64,000 bases of DNA from Theristus sp. LFF4_11 (taxonomy: Eukaryota; Nematoda; Chromadorea; Monhysterida; Xyalidae), in assembly GCA_030248135.1 (NCBI GenBank), contig JASANC010002777.1, forward strand, positions 51,797-115,796, in the 5' to 3' direction. The notes under the pieces are model-generated. The model worked only from the letters and a program-made list of their open reading frames with translations, did no database searches and was not told the DNA's origin. This document shows, in pieces, positions 45,276 to 57,300 of this stretch. The number at the start of each line of letters is the position of its first letter. Within the stretch, counting starts at the first letter, position 1. A program made the position numbers and the translations under genes.

Positions 45276-48200
45276 ATGAATCAATTAAAGACGTTGGACG
45301 ACCCGGAACTGGCAGCGGAGCGCGAGTTGCAGCAGCAGGAGGCGGCGGTGATCAAGCAGCTGGCTGACGAGGAGTCACGTGATTCGAACACGTTGGCTGC
45401 TGCGCATCAAAAACAGCCAATGACCACTGAGCAAATGGCGCATCTCGCAAAGGCGCGCCATGCGCGACGCACTAAAAGCACGGAAGGTAACTGGTATGCT
45501 CTATTCAGGTTTTGTCTGGAAAATTCAATTCCTCCGTTGTTGTTGCTGTTGTCCAATGTCTGTTGTTGTGTTTGAAAGAAGATATTATTAACAGAGCCGG
45601 TTCATATCAACGGTGTGATCACGGTGCCGAAGTCGCAGAAGAATGCCCGCAAGTCGCGTGCCAAAACCGGCCGTGGCGAGCCGAAGAAGGAAGGCGGAGG
45701 TCGGTACTTCATTGGTCGTTTTCTGCAAATGCAAATTGCATTTGTCTCCGCGAATCTTGTAAAAGTCGCACAATAAAACCGATCGTTCAGGTGGAAAGTT
45801 CGTTTGGGGCAAAGCGAATCAGGTTTACGAAGAGCGCGAGTTCATGGACCAGGACGACCCGAACTACGACTCGGACGCACAGGTCCGCGGCTTGCTGCTT
45901 CTTACTTTTGTTCAATTTCAAGTTTCAGTTTCAAGAAACAACGGCACGCTTCATTCCAATCCAGGCGGCCGATGTGACGTTCGAGGAGATGGACCCTGTG
46001 ATACAGTTGGACCAGTTGAACAAATACGCGGAGCCGATTCTGCTCGACTTTTTCGCGAATCGCGATCTCCGTGAAGCTGTGGTTGGTATTGCGTTTGTCG
46101 TTTGCTCGATTTTATCCATCTTTGAAGACTTGTTGTACTGGTGTGGAGCGGTGACGCCGATTGTTTATTTACTGATGTTCCGGCACAATCACACCACAAC
46201 ATGTCACGAGCAAGCTTGTTTTGCTGTGCAGTCGCAACTGGCTGAGCTCGGCATGTCGCCCGAGTGTCGTTCCATGCTGGTGCGTCTGCTGATCACCCAA
46301 GCTCTCGACCGCAAACCGTCCGTCCGTGAGCTGTCCAGCAATCTGCTCGCTGAGCTCGTATCACGACGCGTCATCGCGTCCGCAGCGGTATGCGTTGAAG
46401 TCGACTGATAAAAATTATGCACAATGGAAAATATGCCGTTGTTGTTAATCGGTTGTACAGGGTGGCCCAAAAGTCATTAGACAGCTTCGGTTCGATTTTC
46501 CCCTATCAAATCATTAGGCGTTTATTAGCAAAATCGGTACACGTAAACTAGAGAAGTTGGGAGGTATGTTTGGTTTTTAAATGGCTGAAATCCAAGCGCC
46601 AAATCAAAGGCTACGGACATTTCAATTTTCATCTCATTTTCGTTACGATTTCGCAGATAATTGATCGCACACAATCAAAAATCGCGTGCGCTTGCTTGAA
46701 AAATGAAGCAAAAGTTCTAACGTATCGTGTGCATCCTAAACTAAGAAGATTTCGGTTATTTAAAAATACAAATATTCCATGTCTCCAGTTTAAGTGTACC
46801 AATTTGGGTGGTCAGAAACGGTTTATGATTGATAGGGGAAAAATAGAATTAAAACTGTCTACTGACTTTTGGGCCACCACCCTGCTAATATGAAGTTTTA
46901 GACGTTGTTTGTTCGTTTCGCATGAATGACACCATCAGGTTTTCTTCCCGTAAGCATCCCCCTCGGCCGCCACGATTCAGCTTAGCTGCGATTGCGAATG
47001 TGAATGTGTCCTTCAGACGGCAGCTGGCATTCGCGCGTTGCTGCGAGAGGACTTGGCTGACTTGCTCGTTGACTGTCCGCTCGCCGCCGAGTACATTGGC
47101 AACTTTGTGGCTCGTGCCGCCGCTGACATGGCCCTCGACAAGCTGGACCTAAGGAATCTGCTCGATGACAAATTGACGTTCGAAACACCGGCTGCTTGGT
47201 GAGAGCAAACTTCACCAAGTTTACCAGTATTTATAACCCTGACGCTTCGAATATCTCACTTATTGTTGCTGCTCGTAGTCGCCAGCGGAGCGGACGGGCA
47301 TTGCAGCAGCTAGCTCAGCTTAGCGATATTCTCGACCGCCGCAGAACGTGGTTGCAGGGCAGCAGAGCAGGTGTTCCTCAACTTCATTCTTTTCACATTG
47401 CTGTTTTAGCGAGGCGATCGAGCGCGCAGAGTTGCTGATGACGAATCCGCACCGTCTACACGACATCTGGGGCGTCGGCGGTGGCCAGCGACCCGTCAAA
47501 CAGCTGCAACACGAGATGCAAATGATATTGAAGGTGCGCCAATGGCGCCCTGCATCGTTTGAAAGCACCTGACCTCGACATAAACAGTAGAACTGTAACA
47601 CAATAGAACTATTTGGCGTCCTTTGAACTGCAGTTTCCGACTTTGGTTCAATCAGCTCTATTCAGCTAATCACCACGCCAGAATCAAGTATTGTGGATTT
47701 ATTCAAACGTGTCCGGACTAACGTGAGGTCATTTTATTTAAAAACGCCCGTTTGTCAAAGTACAGGCACTAAAATTTCAATTTGGTGTGACTGATTCGAC
47801 ATTCACCATTTGTTTACGGGAAGAAATCGGCTAAACGGATAGTCTGGTTTGCTGCGGACGACAAGCGCATGTTTTGTGGCACATGACGTCATTTCAGTGG
47901 GACACGTTTAAAAAATAGGCCATACCAACATACGCGAATTGTACGGGGTGACCCAGCAAACTACACTATAAGAATCGGCTGTATTTGGCGCGAAAATTCA
48001 ATTTTTTGCGTTTTCACTATTTCTTTTCGCATTTATTAATTTGTCTGAAGTTTTAACACAAAACATGAGAAGTTATGGGTGATGTGTGATTAAAATTCTA
48101 GCCGAAACCATCCACCCGTTGGCGAGCTAGAGCCGGATTCTTACGTGTTTTTTTTTGCATCACCCTGTATAACAGTTTGACTCCAACAACAACTTGAATT

Positions 48201-49149
48201 TTTAGCTGGCGGTTTTCTTTGCTGCTCACTTTACACTGCAAGGTAGGCGCAGTTCTACTCTTGCAGGAGTACCTGATATCGTCGGACGCACAGGAGGCGG
48301 CGCGCTGTCTACGCGAGCTCGAGGTGCCGCATTTCCACCACGAGTTCGTCTACCAGGTAAACTGCGTGTTTCCAACGTTGACACCCCACCTGACAGCTGT
48401 GCCCATGGTGACGTTCGCAATTGTTCGTCCAGTTGGTCGTGTCGCTGTGTTGCAGTTGTGTATGTGCTGCAGGCCGGTGTGACGTGCATCGAGTCGATGA
48501 ACCAGCGCGTGTGCACGACGGTCGCACTGCTGCTGCATCGTATGCACGGCGAGGGCGAGCTGACGGACGACCAGGTGGCCACCGGCTTCCAGCGACTCTT
48601 TGACGCGCTCAGCGACATCGCCCTGGACGTGCCGCCGGCGTACGCGATGGCCGAACGCTGGCTGGCCGCGTGCAAACAGCACAACGCGCTGCTCGCTGAC
48701 AACGTCGCACGGCGCATGCCGCATCGGTACGCATCCACTTGGTTTGCGGCGCAGCCATCGCTGTGTCTGCGCCGGTGTGCTCCGTGGCACGTGCTGCGTT
48801 TGCTGCCACATGCCACATGCACACGTGCGCATTGCCGCAAGTCTCCGTCAGGCGGCCTAGCACCACCACGTTCCACCTCATCGTCGCCGTGCTTCCGCCT
48901 TTTTTATGTGGCTGTGGCACACAACAACTTGTTCTGTCCGGCTAACCATTCGATTGTAAACACGTAGATACTGATTGGTTGGTTTTAAACAGGCTGCTTT
49001 AGTGGTACAATGAGTGAGCGTGCGTTTGGCAGCAGTTTGACTGTGTGTCGTAAATGTGGCGTTGTTGCAGTGGCCGCAAGCGTTTCCTGTCGGAGGGCAA
49101 TGGTGGGCGCCTTTGCGTGGTGGAAGACGCCGTGCACCCGTTGGTCTGA
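45276..49149 (+). CDS. PDCD4: Programmed cell death protein 4 (two MA3 domains)
   Basis: Translation repressor that binds eIF4A through its MA3 domains. Ten exons, 45276-45486, 45595-45699, 45791-45882, 45929-46081, 46232-46387, 47017-47198, 47410-47533, 48267-48356, 48473-48726 and 49071-49149, give 481 aa (human 469) with consistent phases. After an acidic/basic N-terminus comes GGGKFVWGKANQVY, the family Gly-rich motif, and DPNYDSDAQ. MA3-1 occupies about residues 145-320 (YAEPILLDFFANRDLREAV; PSVRELSSNLLAELV). A Gly-rich linker, DIWGVGGGQRPVKQL, leads to MA3-2 (EYLISSDAQEAARCLRELEV, PHFHHEFVYQ). The end GRKRFLSEGNGGRL keeps an RxRxxS Akt/S6K-type site. The vertebrate beta-TrCP degron is not obvious. 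Introns 5 and 7 hold small DNA transposons. Confidence 0.96.
46457..46884. mobile_element. Mariner-type MITE in PDCD4 intron 5
   Basis: At a TA: left end CAGGGTGGCCCAAAAGTCAT, right end (reversed) CAGGGTGGTGGCCCAAAAGT. The TIR similarity extends about 45 bp to TTTTCCCCTA. 428 bp, non-autonomous, and different from the 1574 family beyond CAGGGTG. Confidence 0.75.
47690..47925 (+). mobile_element. MITE N, copy 1 (PDCD4 intron 7)
   Basis: About 237 bp, from TTGTGGATTTATTCAAACG to AAATAGGCCATA. An inverted, nearly identical copy is at 53054-53291. The two ends share AAACGTGTCC and TGACGTCA-like motifs in inverted order, giving short imperfect TIRs. No coding capacity. Confidence 0.75.
47944..48167. 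mobile_element. Mariner-type MITE, same family as 1574 element
   Basis: Starts CGGGGTGACCCAGCAAACTA at TA; the right end (reversed) is CAGGGTGATGCAAAAAAAAA. Both ends continue into AAGAATCGGCT, shared with the elements at 1574 and 60399. 224 bp, ending just before PDCD4 exon 8. Confidence 0.75.
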
Positions 49150-51005
49150 TCGCAAACAACAACACCCAACGGTAATCGCCATCAGTTGTTGTACAAAGAG
49201 CTTGTATGTCGTTGTTACCCCTTCATTTCATAATATTGTTTGGTTTCTTGTGCTCATTTCTCACCACTTTCAAGTGTCGACCAGCCCACCCCACCGCGCA
49301 TCCCCTGTACATTTACTTTTTTCTGCTATTTGAAAAGTTGTTGATACATGGCAAATTGCGAGTTTTGGATATGGAGTGCACAGCTGATTTTGACGGTTAT
49401 GAGCGTTACGGATCGTTTGTGTTGCTTTTTTCAGTTTGGTTGCTTTCCATTCTAAAAACACATTTGACTGACTCGCCATGTTTTTGAAGAAAAGTTCCTA
49501 TAAAAACGCTTGTATACATATTAATACTGTACAGTTGGTTGGTTCACGCGATTTGCGGTTACGCCTTTGTGTTTTTCTTAGCTGTTGTCTGGGTTGGTTA
49601 CTTTTTGTCGTTCTATTTGGTTTGTTCGTTGTTTTTTTGTTGCGTTTCGTTGTTTATGGTTTTTCAGTGTTGCTTTTTCTTTTACACCGACTAGAATAGA
49701 ACAATGCAAAACAAAAATTGTTAAAAAAACCGCTTTGATGGTTGGAAATTACTGGGAGCTTTGTTGCTGGAGTGTTTGTGGTTGCAGCCAGTCAAGTGGG
49801 GCTGGGCTGGCTTAATGCTGTATCGTGATTTGTTTGTTTGTACATAAAAAATCATACTGCTAGAAAATTTCGAAAGAAATCGTGGAAACTTTATGTTTAG
49901 TGTTTTTTTCAGTAGTGGTCGTTTTCGGTAGTCTTCCCTCCCTAGTCTCAACAGTTTAGTTGACCGTGAAATGTTAATTCTGTGTTGATGTCGTTGTTGA
50001 CTGGCTCGCTGTATTTTCCATCAGCTTGAAAAGAGTGAATATCATAGAATTATTTAATTGGGGCTTTGTAACGGGTGATTCGGTAATATCGGTTTTGTTC
50101 GCCAATGAACGTTGGTCTTTGTATACGTTGACTTCCGGTTAGTTCATCAAGTGGTTATCACGCCTAAATTGTGTTTGGACTATTTTATTGGTCGTTGGTT
50201 TACAGTTATCAAGATCGAAAGTTCAAAGCGCCATTTTTTCCGGCTTCTGCGTTTTTGCATTCTGGTTTTTTTACTAAACACTTCGTGAGTGAATGAGATG
50301 TGAATTTTGTTATATTTGTTTGCAAAAAACGAAGATGAGGCAGAGTTATGTTGAGTGATAGATAGATAGAAGTGTTTTTGACGATATGTGATTTCTTTGC
50401 TTATTCATGGGAGAAATTGAAAAAGAATTTGAAAGCTATTCATACTATCGATCAGATGGAGAGAAATTGTCCAGTTCTGTGTGATTTTTGTTTCACATCA
50501 TGGTATGCCTATTGAATAACAGCTCGGTTACCCTGATTTGACATGATTTGTTCGTTCGTTTTGGGGACGGTTTCTTCGACCAGTAGAACTTTGATTTTCT
50601 TTCGTTTGTCTCGAGTTTGTGTGTTGGCAAGGCGCCTGCGTTTTTTTTTAAGTTCAAAGGTTTGGCGTTTTCACGGGTTTTTAACTTCACATTACTCACT
50701 AATTTACTAAGTAAACTCAGTTCATCAATTTTGTTGTGTTCTTTTTCATTTTTTGGTTGTTGAAATTGCAGTCAGACTGAGCAGATGCATGTGTACATTT
50801 TTTGTGCTTGTTTAATTTTTTAATAACCCGGTTTTTCATTGTTTGAAGGTTTGTTTCTACGTTGCTTCTTTTCAAGTTTCTGGCCTATCTTTTTTCGCCT
50901 GGCACTGATCCGAGAACAGCATAACGTTTGATATCATTCTTTCTGGGAGATCGCAATTTTGTTCATTTTCTTCACCATGAAATAAAGATTTACAGCCCAA
51001 CGGTA
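49150..51005 (+). other. Long T-rich 3' region of PDCD4
   Basis: No gene seen. Strongly T/G-biased on this strand, as in a long 3' UTR. AATAAA at 50981-50986 is the best poly(A) signal. Small ORFs (e.g. 49478-49699, Phe/Leu/Val-rich) reflect the T bias. Confidence 0.45.
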
Positions 51006-51141
51006 TAACATATGCAACTAGCTGATTGGTTGGCGGTCACGTGGTGCATGAATTCTACGCAAACCAAACTCTGCCTCCACAGCAATTCATGTACAAAATG
51101 CATGCATCAACCCTACAGCTACATAGTAGTTGCATATGTTA
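51006..51141. mobile_element. Small palindromic MITE
   Basis: Ends TAACATATGCAACTA and (reversed) TAACATATGCAACTACTATG, 136 bp. The left part (ATATGCAACTAGCTGATTGG) recurs at 23407 in COPA intron 6. Confidence 0.6.
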
Positions 51142-51518
51142 TGGAGTTAGAATGTACATATTATCGTTACAGGAAGACCGCGTGCACAAAAGTTTCACGC
51201 GTTGGGGAAAAGCCGGACACCAAACCAGACGCATGACGTCATCCGACGTCTTTCGTCAGCTACCGTAACCCAATTTTGAATTCCCGCGGATTCTTGAAAC
51301 GTTTTTCCTATCCCTGTGTGCAAAGGCATAGAGAACCGGGACCAAAATGAAAGATAATATATATTTCAAAATTCGACTGAAGTTGAATTTGGCAATCGTG
51401 GTTCCTGGCAATATCGTTTCGGCTGTAAACCAACGGGTAAATCAGCCCGTACGACATGATAATGACTGGTTGATGTGGAACGCATGAGTTTTGTTGAGTA
51501 TTGTGCAGATGCACTGGT

Positions 51519-54083
51519 TCATTGGTACGTGGGGTAGTGCCATCGTTCGTGCGCACACATCTGCAACACCAACGCGTCCATGTTGTGCCGGCCACACTTG
51601 TAGTGACGCATCAGCACACGTGCACTCACTGCGGCCGCCTTCAACACGCGCACACCGGAGGCATCGTGGAATTCGCTGGGGCATTCGCACAGCTGCAACA
51701 TAACCCTTGCACTTCTTTTGATGTTGATCAGCGTAATCACATTTAAAACTACAGCTCTGAATCGGCCCGGTTTGACTCCACTACTGCAATTCAGCGGATT
51801 CGTAGCATCGCCAGTCAGCCATTTCTGTGGTGGTCTGTGCGTGCTGCACATCCACAGCCGTGCGTCAGTGCAGTGGATTGGATGGAGATTTGAGCAAATC
51901 TGTGCACGTTGCGCCACTCCGTCGCACTGGTCGTACATACTTTACATGTCACATGTACCTTGTGCCACATTTGAGCGGGCTCTAATATTTTATTGACGCT
52001 TTCGTCCTCTGCATGTTCGCCGTTCATTGCGCGCTCGGCACAGTTGCACTTGTGCGCTAACATTTTTTCGTACGACCAGTGATGGCAGCCACTAAAACAA
52101 TGTCGATGGTGGTGGCACGTGCTGGTGCGATCACATTTGGCAATCAGCATTGTGATGCTCGCCTGTTCCGCTGTGCGAACGCAGCCGCCACACAGTCGCT
52201 CAGTTGGTCGCATTCATGAACGCAACTGTGATCGGTGGTGAGCTCCGGTCGAAACTGAAATGCAAATGAAACGGTGCATATGAAACACACCACAACTGCA
52301 CAAAACCGTTTTGTCTTCAACCACGACTAAAAAAGAGCGCAGTTCAAGACAGTCAATTAGGACTAAAGAAGGATCACAGTGCAAAAGTTGCCATTCAGTG
52401 ATTCTCCAGCCAGACACACAGCAAGACAACCAACTCAAACAAAAACCACTGATCTCACCAACCGTCCAAAAATTGTTGCACAGCGACAGCTTTCTGTAAT
52501 TTTTCGGCGGGTGCCGCACACGACCGTGCTCTGTTGTCTGTGTCACCGCACCAAATGGGCACACTGAAGCGTCAGTGTTGCAAAAGTTCGAAATCTATTT
52601 CATAAAAAATACATCGACTAAAAAACTAACAACTTTTCCCCAAGTGTAGTTTACTTTTGCCGTGCTCCGTGTGCCACGAGTATCGCACCGGCTGCACCGT
52701 GTGGCTTGGCTGCCAATTGTGGCTGAATGCGGACACACGATCTTCCAGTTGCCTGCGGTCGGCTAAATCATGAAAAACGCAAAAACGTGTTGCTTGAAAA
52801 AATATTCACTTTCTGATTGAACCGAAGTATCATGTTTTATTTTGGCTCTGCGACTTGACGCGCGCATAGGGATGCAAGCAGATTTGTGCGTGACGACGGC
52901 AACTCAAAAGTGTCCCTGTGTGACCCGTGTCTCTATGACAGAGATACGGTTATGAGTCACAACGGTCATTTTGAATTGCCGCATCAACGATGAAACTGGT
53001 TTTCTTTCGATGCCTGCAAACGCATTGAGTCGCAGAACTAAAAGAAAGCAAGATATGGCCTATTTTTTTAAACGTGTCCCACTGAAATGACGTCATGGGC
53101 CGCAAAACATGCGCTTGTCGTTCACAGCAAACCAGACTATCCGTTCAGCCGATTTCTTCCCGTAAACAAATGGTGAATGTCGAATCAGTCACACCAAACT
53201 GAAATTTTAGTGCCTGTACTTTGACAAACGGGCGTTTTTAAATAAAAATGACGTCACGTTAGTCCGGACACGTTTGAATAAATCCACAATAATATAAAAG
53301 TCTGTTGCAGTGAAAGATGTGTGACACGAACGGAGCGCTTGCAAGTCGTGTGGATCAGTGTTGAACTTGAGTGTGATGGCCGGCTGTGTGTTGTTTGCAA
53401 TCAAATGGTCATGCAGACGCTGCAGCGCCACACGACGCCCGTTCAACTTGACAACCAACTGGCCGAACACTTCGAACATGTGCGTCTGCGGGAAACGCTT
53501 GGTGTGAGATGTATGCTACATGACTATCAAAACACAAACGTTGCGATGGAATTAGTCAGCAACTCTACAAATTAGTTGAGTTTTTAGTGGGGTAATTTAT
53601 GTGGTGCAGAGTAAATCTTCATAATGGTGCAAAAGAATACAATTGATGAAACACTGCTTTTTTCAGCAAGCGAGAAGACCTTGAATTGAACTTGAATTGT
53701 TGCATTTTAGTTAAACCATCAGATCTGCTCTGACCGACCACATCGCGACATAGTCGTTTGCCATCTTCAGAAATCTCCGTGGGACATTGCTCATTGCTGC
53801 GATTGGGTATCGACGACTTTTGAATCGACTTTCCAGTCAACATTCCGTCAGTGCGGTTCCATTGTACGGCAACAAAAAAAGAATTCAGGAACGGTTGACT
53901 TCCAGTAGCTTCGTATGCATTATCAGTTTCATCGCCACAGTTTATACAATCGTCAGTAAAAGCAACGTTTGTGGAAGCAAAGTCTTCGTGTTTATCACAG
54001 GAACCGTTCTCGAGTAACAAAAACAATAATACCAGGCAGACACACGAATTATTTTCATGATTTGCTGTGATTTGTGGCGGCAT
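51519..54083 (-). CDS. Putative secreted cysteine-rich protein (model uncertain)
   Basis: Probably one gene in several exons. An ATG at 54083 opens a frame with a hydrophobic N-terminal stretch CVCLVLLFLLLENGSC, resembling a signal peptide, then an acidic region to a donor near 53742 (GTGGTCG|GTCAGA). A further exon at about 53488-53300 begins after CCCGCAG with THMFEVFGQLVVKLNGRR. Then come a Cys pair segment at about 52760-52650 (IVCPHSATIG, CSRCDTRG), a Cys/His-rich segment at 52213-51975 (KCDRTSTCHHHRHCFSGC; LAHKCNCAERA), and a terminal frame at 51938-51519 (MYDQCDGVAQRAQICSN; LCECPSEF) ending TGA. The spacing loosely recalls GDNF-receptor/GAS1-type cysteine modules, but that is only a guess. 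A MITE at 53054-53291 abuts the second exon. Frames between segments were not fully reconciled. Confidence 0.3.
53054..53291 (-). mobile_element. MITE N, copy 2 (inverted)
   Basis: Reverse complement of 47690-47925 with few differences, from TATGGCCTATTTTTTTAAAC to TCCACAATAA. It immediately follows the exon-like segment ending near 53300. Confidence 0.75.
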
Positions 54084-54394
54084 CGTGCACGGTGATTTTG
54101 AAATCAGAAAGAACTTCTCAAAAACATTAAAAATGTGAATGATTTTCAAAAAGAGTTGTCATGTTTTGCAAATGATCGATGATTGGTGATTGGTTTTAAA
54201 ACTTTATCACAATTCGTCTGTCAAAAAGCGTGTTTCCTGATAAACGCAATACCATCAGTCACTACATTGTGTCCATTTCATTGGCAACTTTGGCATTTAT
54301 CACATATTTCCCGTATTGTGTGTAAAGCCATACATGAGTACCTTGTCGTCGTCGTCACCATATTGGAATAAGTAGCTAGGCCAATGTTGCACGT

Positions 54395-57300
54395 TCAAAC
54401 ATGTGGCAAGATCAGCTGCAACAGCATGTCGGTCTCTTGCGACTTCTGCTAGAATGAAAAAGACATCAATCGGTTTGTCTTCACTTTCATCGAAAAAGCC
54501 TTCACTTTTTAAAGAAACGAACCTCGTTTGCCAACTCTGCGTAATCCTCTTCCGTTATGAACCCGTCACAATCACGGTCAAGTTGCTGAAAAAAAACTTC
54601 GATAATTGTTCACCAAACAAAAAAATATTGTTGAAGACAGCTGCGCAATTAATCAAAGACGTGAATGTTTGATTCCTTGCAAAATGTTCGTCTACTCTGC
54701 AGAAAAGTGCAGACCTGAAAGAGTTCGTTCGCGAGTCGTTGTGCGTCCTTTGACTTTGCCGCGTTCACATTGTCCGTGACGACGCGTTCAGCGAGTGTCG
54801 ACTGACCCGGCCAGAGTGTCTCATCATCCTGGCAAGCACCATTCAGCGCATACACGGACTCGACAAACTCCGCAAACTCTTTACAGTTCACTTTGCCCTT
54901 GCGCTCGAGGTCGACGAATCGGAACGCCCAGCGGAGACGGTAGCCGATGGATGAGGAACGAAGACGGGCGACGCACGCAAGCATGTCCTGTGAAGTGAAG
55001 TAAGCCGCGGCTTAGGCCAGTGTTGCTCAAGAATGCACGATTCTTTCCCAACAGAATCCCGCTAAAAAGTTTCCGAACAGGTAGGTGTCGATGCGGTTCG
55101 CCTGGCTGGCCCGCAGTGGCTGAAAACGTCGACTGTGATGGGGTGTCACTAATTTTGTTTCCGGGACACCACGGCGACAGACACCGGACACCTGTTCGGG
55201 CACATTTTCTTCGTCACAGCAAATTCTCTTTTTCGGTCTTTCAAAGCCTTGAAAATGTTTGTCACAAAAATCCGCAACGGCCAAAGTTCCCGACTTGTGT
55301 GATGACGAGCAACAGATTTATCGCTTGCTCATCTCACCAGATTCACTGTTTTATCACGCAAATTTTTTGAAAACTGTTCAACAATTCCAAATCTAACTGT
55401 TTAGATGACGGGTGTCACGCACGAGACACATCTCATTTCGACTTGGGATTTTATTCTGCATCCATCAGGTCAGCCCATTAGCCAGCCGAAGTGAGTGTGC
55501 ATCTTGTAAACAAACGTTCCAACCGAGAAGCGAATATCGATTGCATCTGGCGTCGGTCGCATCGCAGCGAAGGCACGCTTGGCGTATTCGTCGTTGGTGG
55601 CCCGCGGGAAGCAGCCCCGGTAGACCCGCCGGAAGTCTTCCTCTGAGGCGGCGCCGGACGGGCATTGCTGCTTGTAGCCGCGGTACATGATCTTCAACTG
55701 AGCCTTCGTCAGGCCGGACTGTGCCGAGAGCTCGCTGAGCGACTGGAACGCACGTCGTGCCACTGGCAGGTCGTCGTCGATCTCAAGTGGCGGGTCTGAA
55801 AACACGGCCGTTTTGTGAAACAAATAAATGTGTTATAATTCACTGACGCAACATGTTTGGAGTTAAAAGAATTGAAACCCAGTGGCTGCTTCATTTTTCC
55901 GTGAACAAGCACCAAGCATTCATCATGCGACCAACATTATTTAACGAGCACCTCATGGGCGGCGACAGAAGGTAACACACCATGATTACCTTGCGAGTTG
56001 TTGTGATGCTCTGATTTATGTTGACCTGCTTCCATTGAGCTGAACATTTTGTCAAAACGTATAGTCTTCAACCACGATGAGTTTCAAAACTCTACGTTTC
56101 GTCAAAAGACTTTCGTTCTAACGACAAAGCAGCAGACCCGGAAGCATTAATGAAAACACCTACCAAATGTTGAATTGTCATAGACATAACGAGGCTCAGC
56201 ATTGAACATGCTGGTAAAAACGCAAACACTAAAGTGCCACTAACAATATGCAACAAGAATCAAGCTTTCATGGCTACTTTAGTTTTTTGGCTAAAAAAGT
56301 GATGGGTTCCGAACAAAGAACGGTCACCATCATAAACAAAGAAAATGTTGTTAAAACTTGATGAGCGTTGGGGTGTTGTTACTATTTTTCATGAATTTTC
56401 AGTGAGCTTTCCCTGAATGTTCAGAAACTATCAGAAAACTGGTGTTTCGTGAATTGTGCGCGCTTTCTAATGCAAAGCGACAGATGCGTGAATGAAAATA
56501 ATTTACGAAAAATTCGTTCGAATTGCAGGCATGGAAATTCTGAATCGGTTCAATTTTGCGTTTCTTCAACCATTGTTTCGTTGCGGTTTTGTACGGAAAA
56601 GCGTAGATTCGTCGGAAATGGTCAGAACGATGAAGCACGCTAGCTGCACACAGTCCCCACAAGCAATATTTGCTGCAGTATGTTCGTGTAAACCTGTTAG
56701 TTTTTTTCAAAGAATGCAGAGCACGCGAAAGAAGAAAGAACAGTGTCGGCATGGTCTGTATTTGGCGAAAAAAGTGACAGGTTCAAACAAACATAGTGTA
56801 TCATAAATCTAAATCTGAAGTCTGCCACATCTGCAGGCGGCCTCCTGCTCACCTGGTAGTTTTGCAATGAGTTTGCTGTCCACCTGTGCAACGCTGACGA
56901 GCAGTTTGTTCGGCAGAAACAGACTTTTCAATGCTTTTGACATCGCTTGAATTTGCAAACCGTTAACCGTTTCAAAAAATCTTAATGACTCTCTGAAATG
57001 GCAGAATTCAACTTGCAAACAACGCTCAAATTTGTTTTGTTTTCGGATGCTAAAAATGTTAAAACAATCAAACAAGGTGAAAGATGTTTATTGTCACATG
57101 ATGGTTGAAATGCTGCCAGCACTGCAGGGATACAAACAGCTTTGTGCACTTGACTTGCATAAAAAGCTTAGCTTGAAGGCATCAAGTATAAATTTGTACA
57201 GGAAACACAGGGAAGTCGCAGTGTGTCGTTGCAGCAACATTGTAAAATTCACTGTTCTTAATTTTCAGCATTCTGGAAAGCAAAGAATCAAGCAAGTGGC

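Noticed and set aside
47278..47369. Apparent extra PDCD4 exon between exons 6 and 7
   Set aside because: It has plausible splice sites but breaks the frame; direct joining of 47198 to 47410 restores the conserved CEAIERAELL context.
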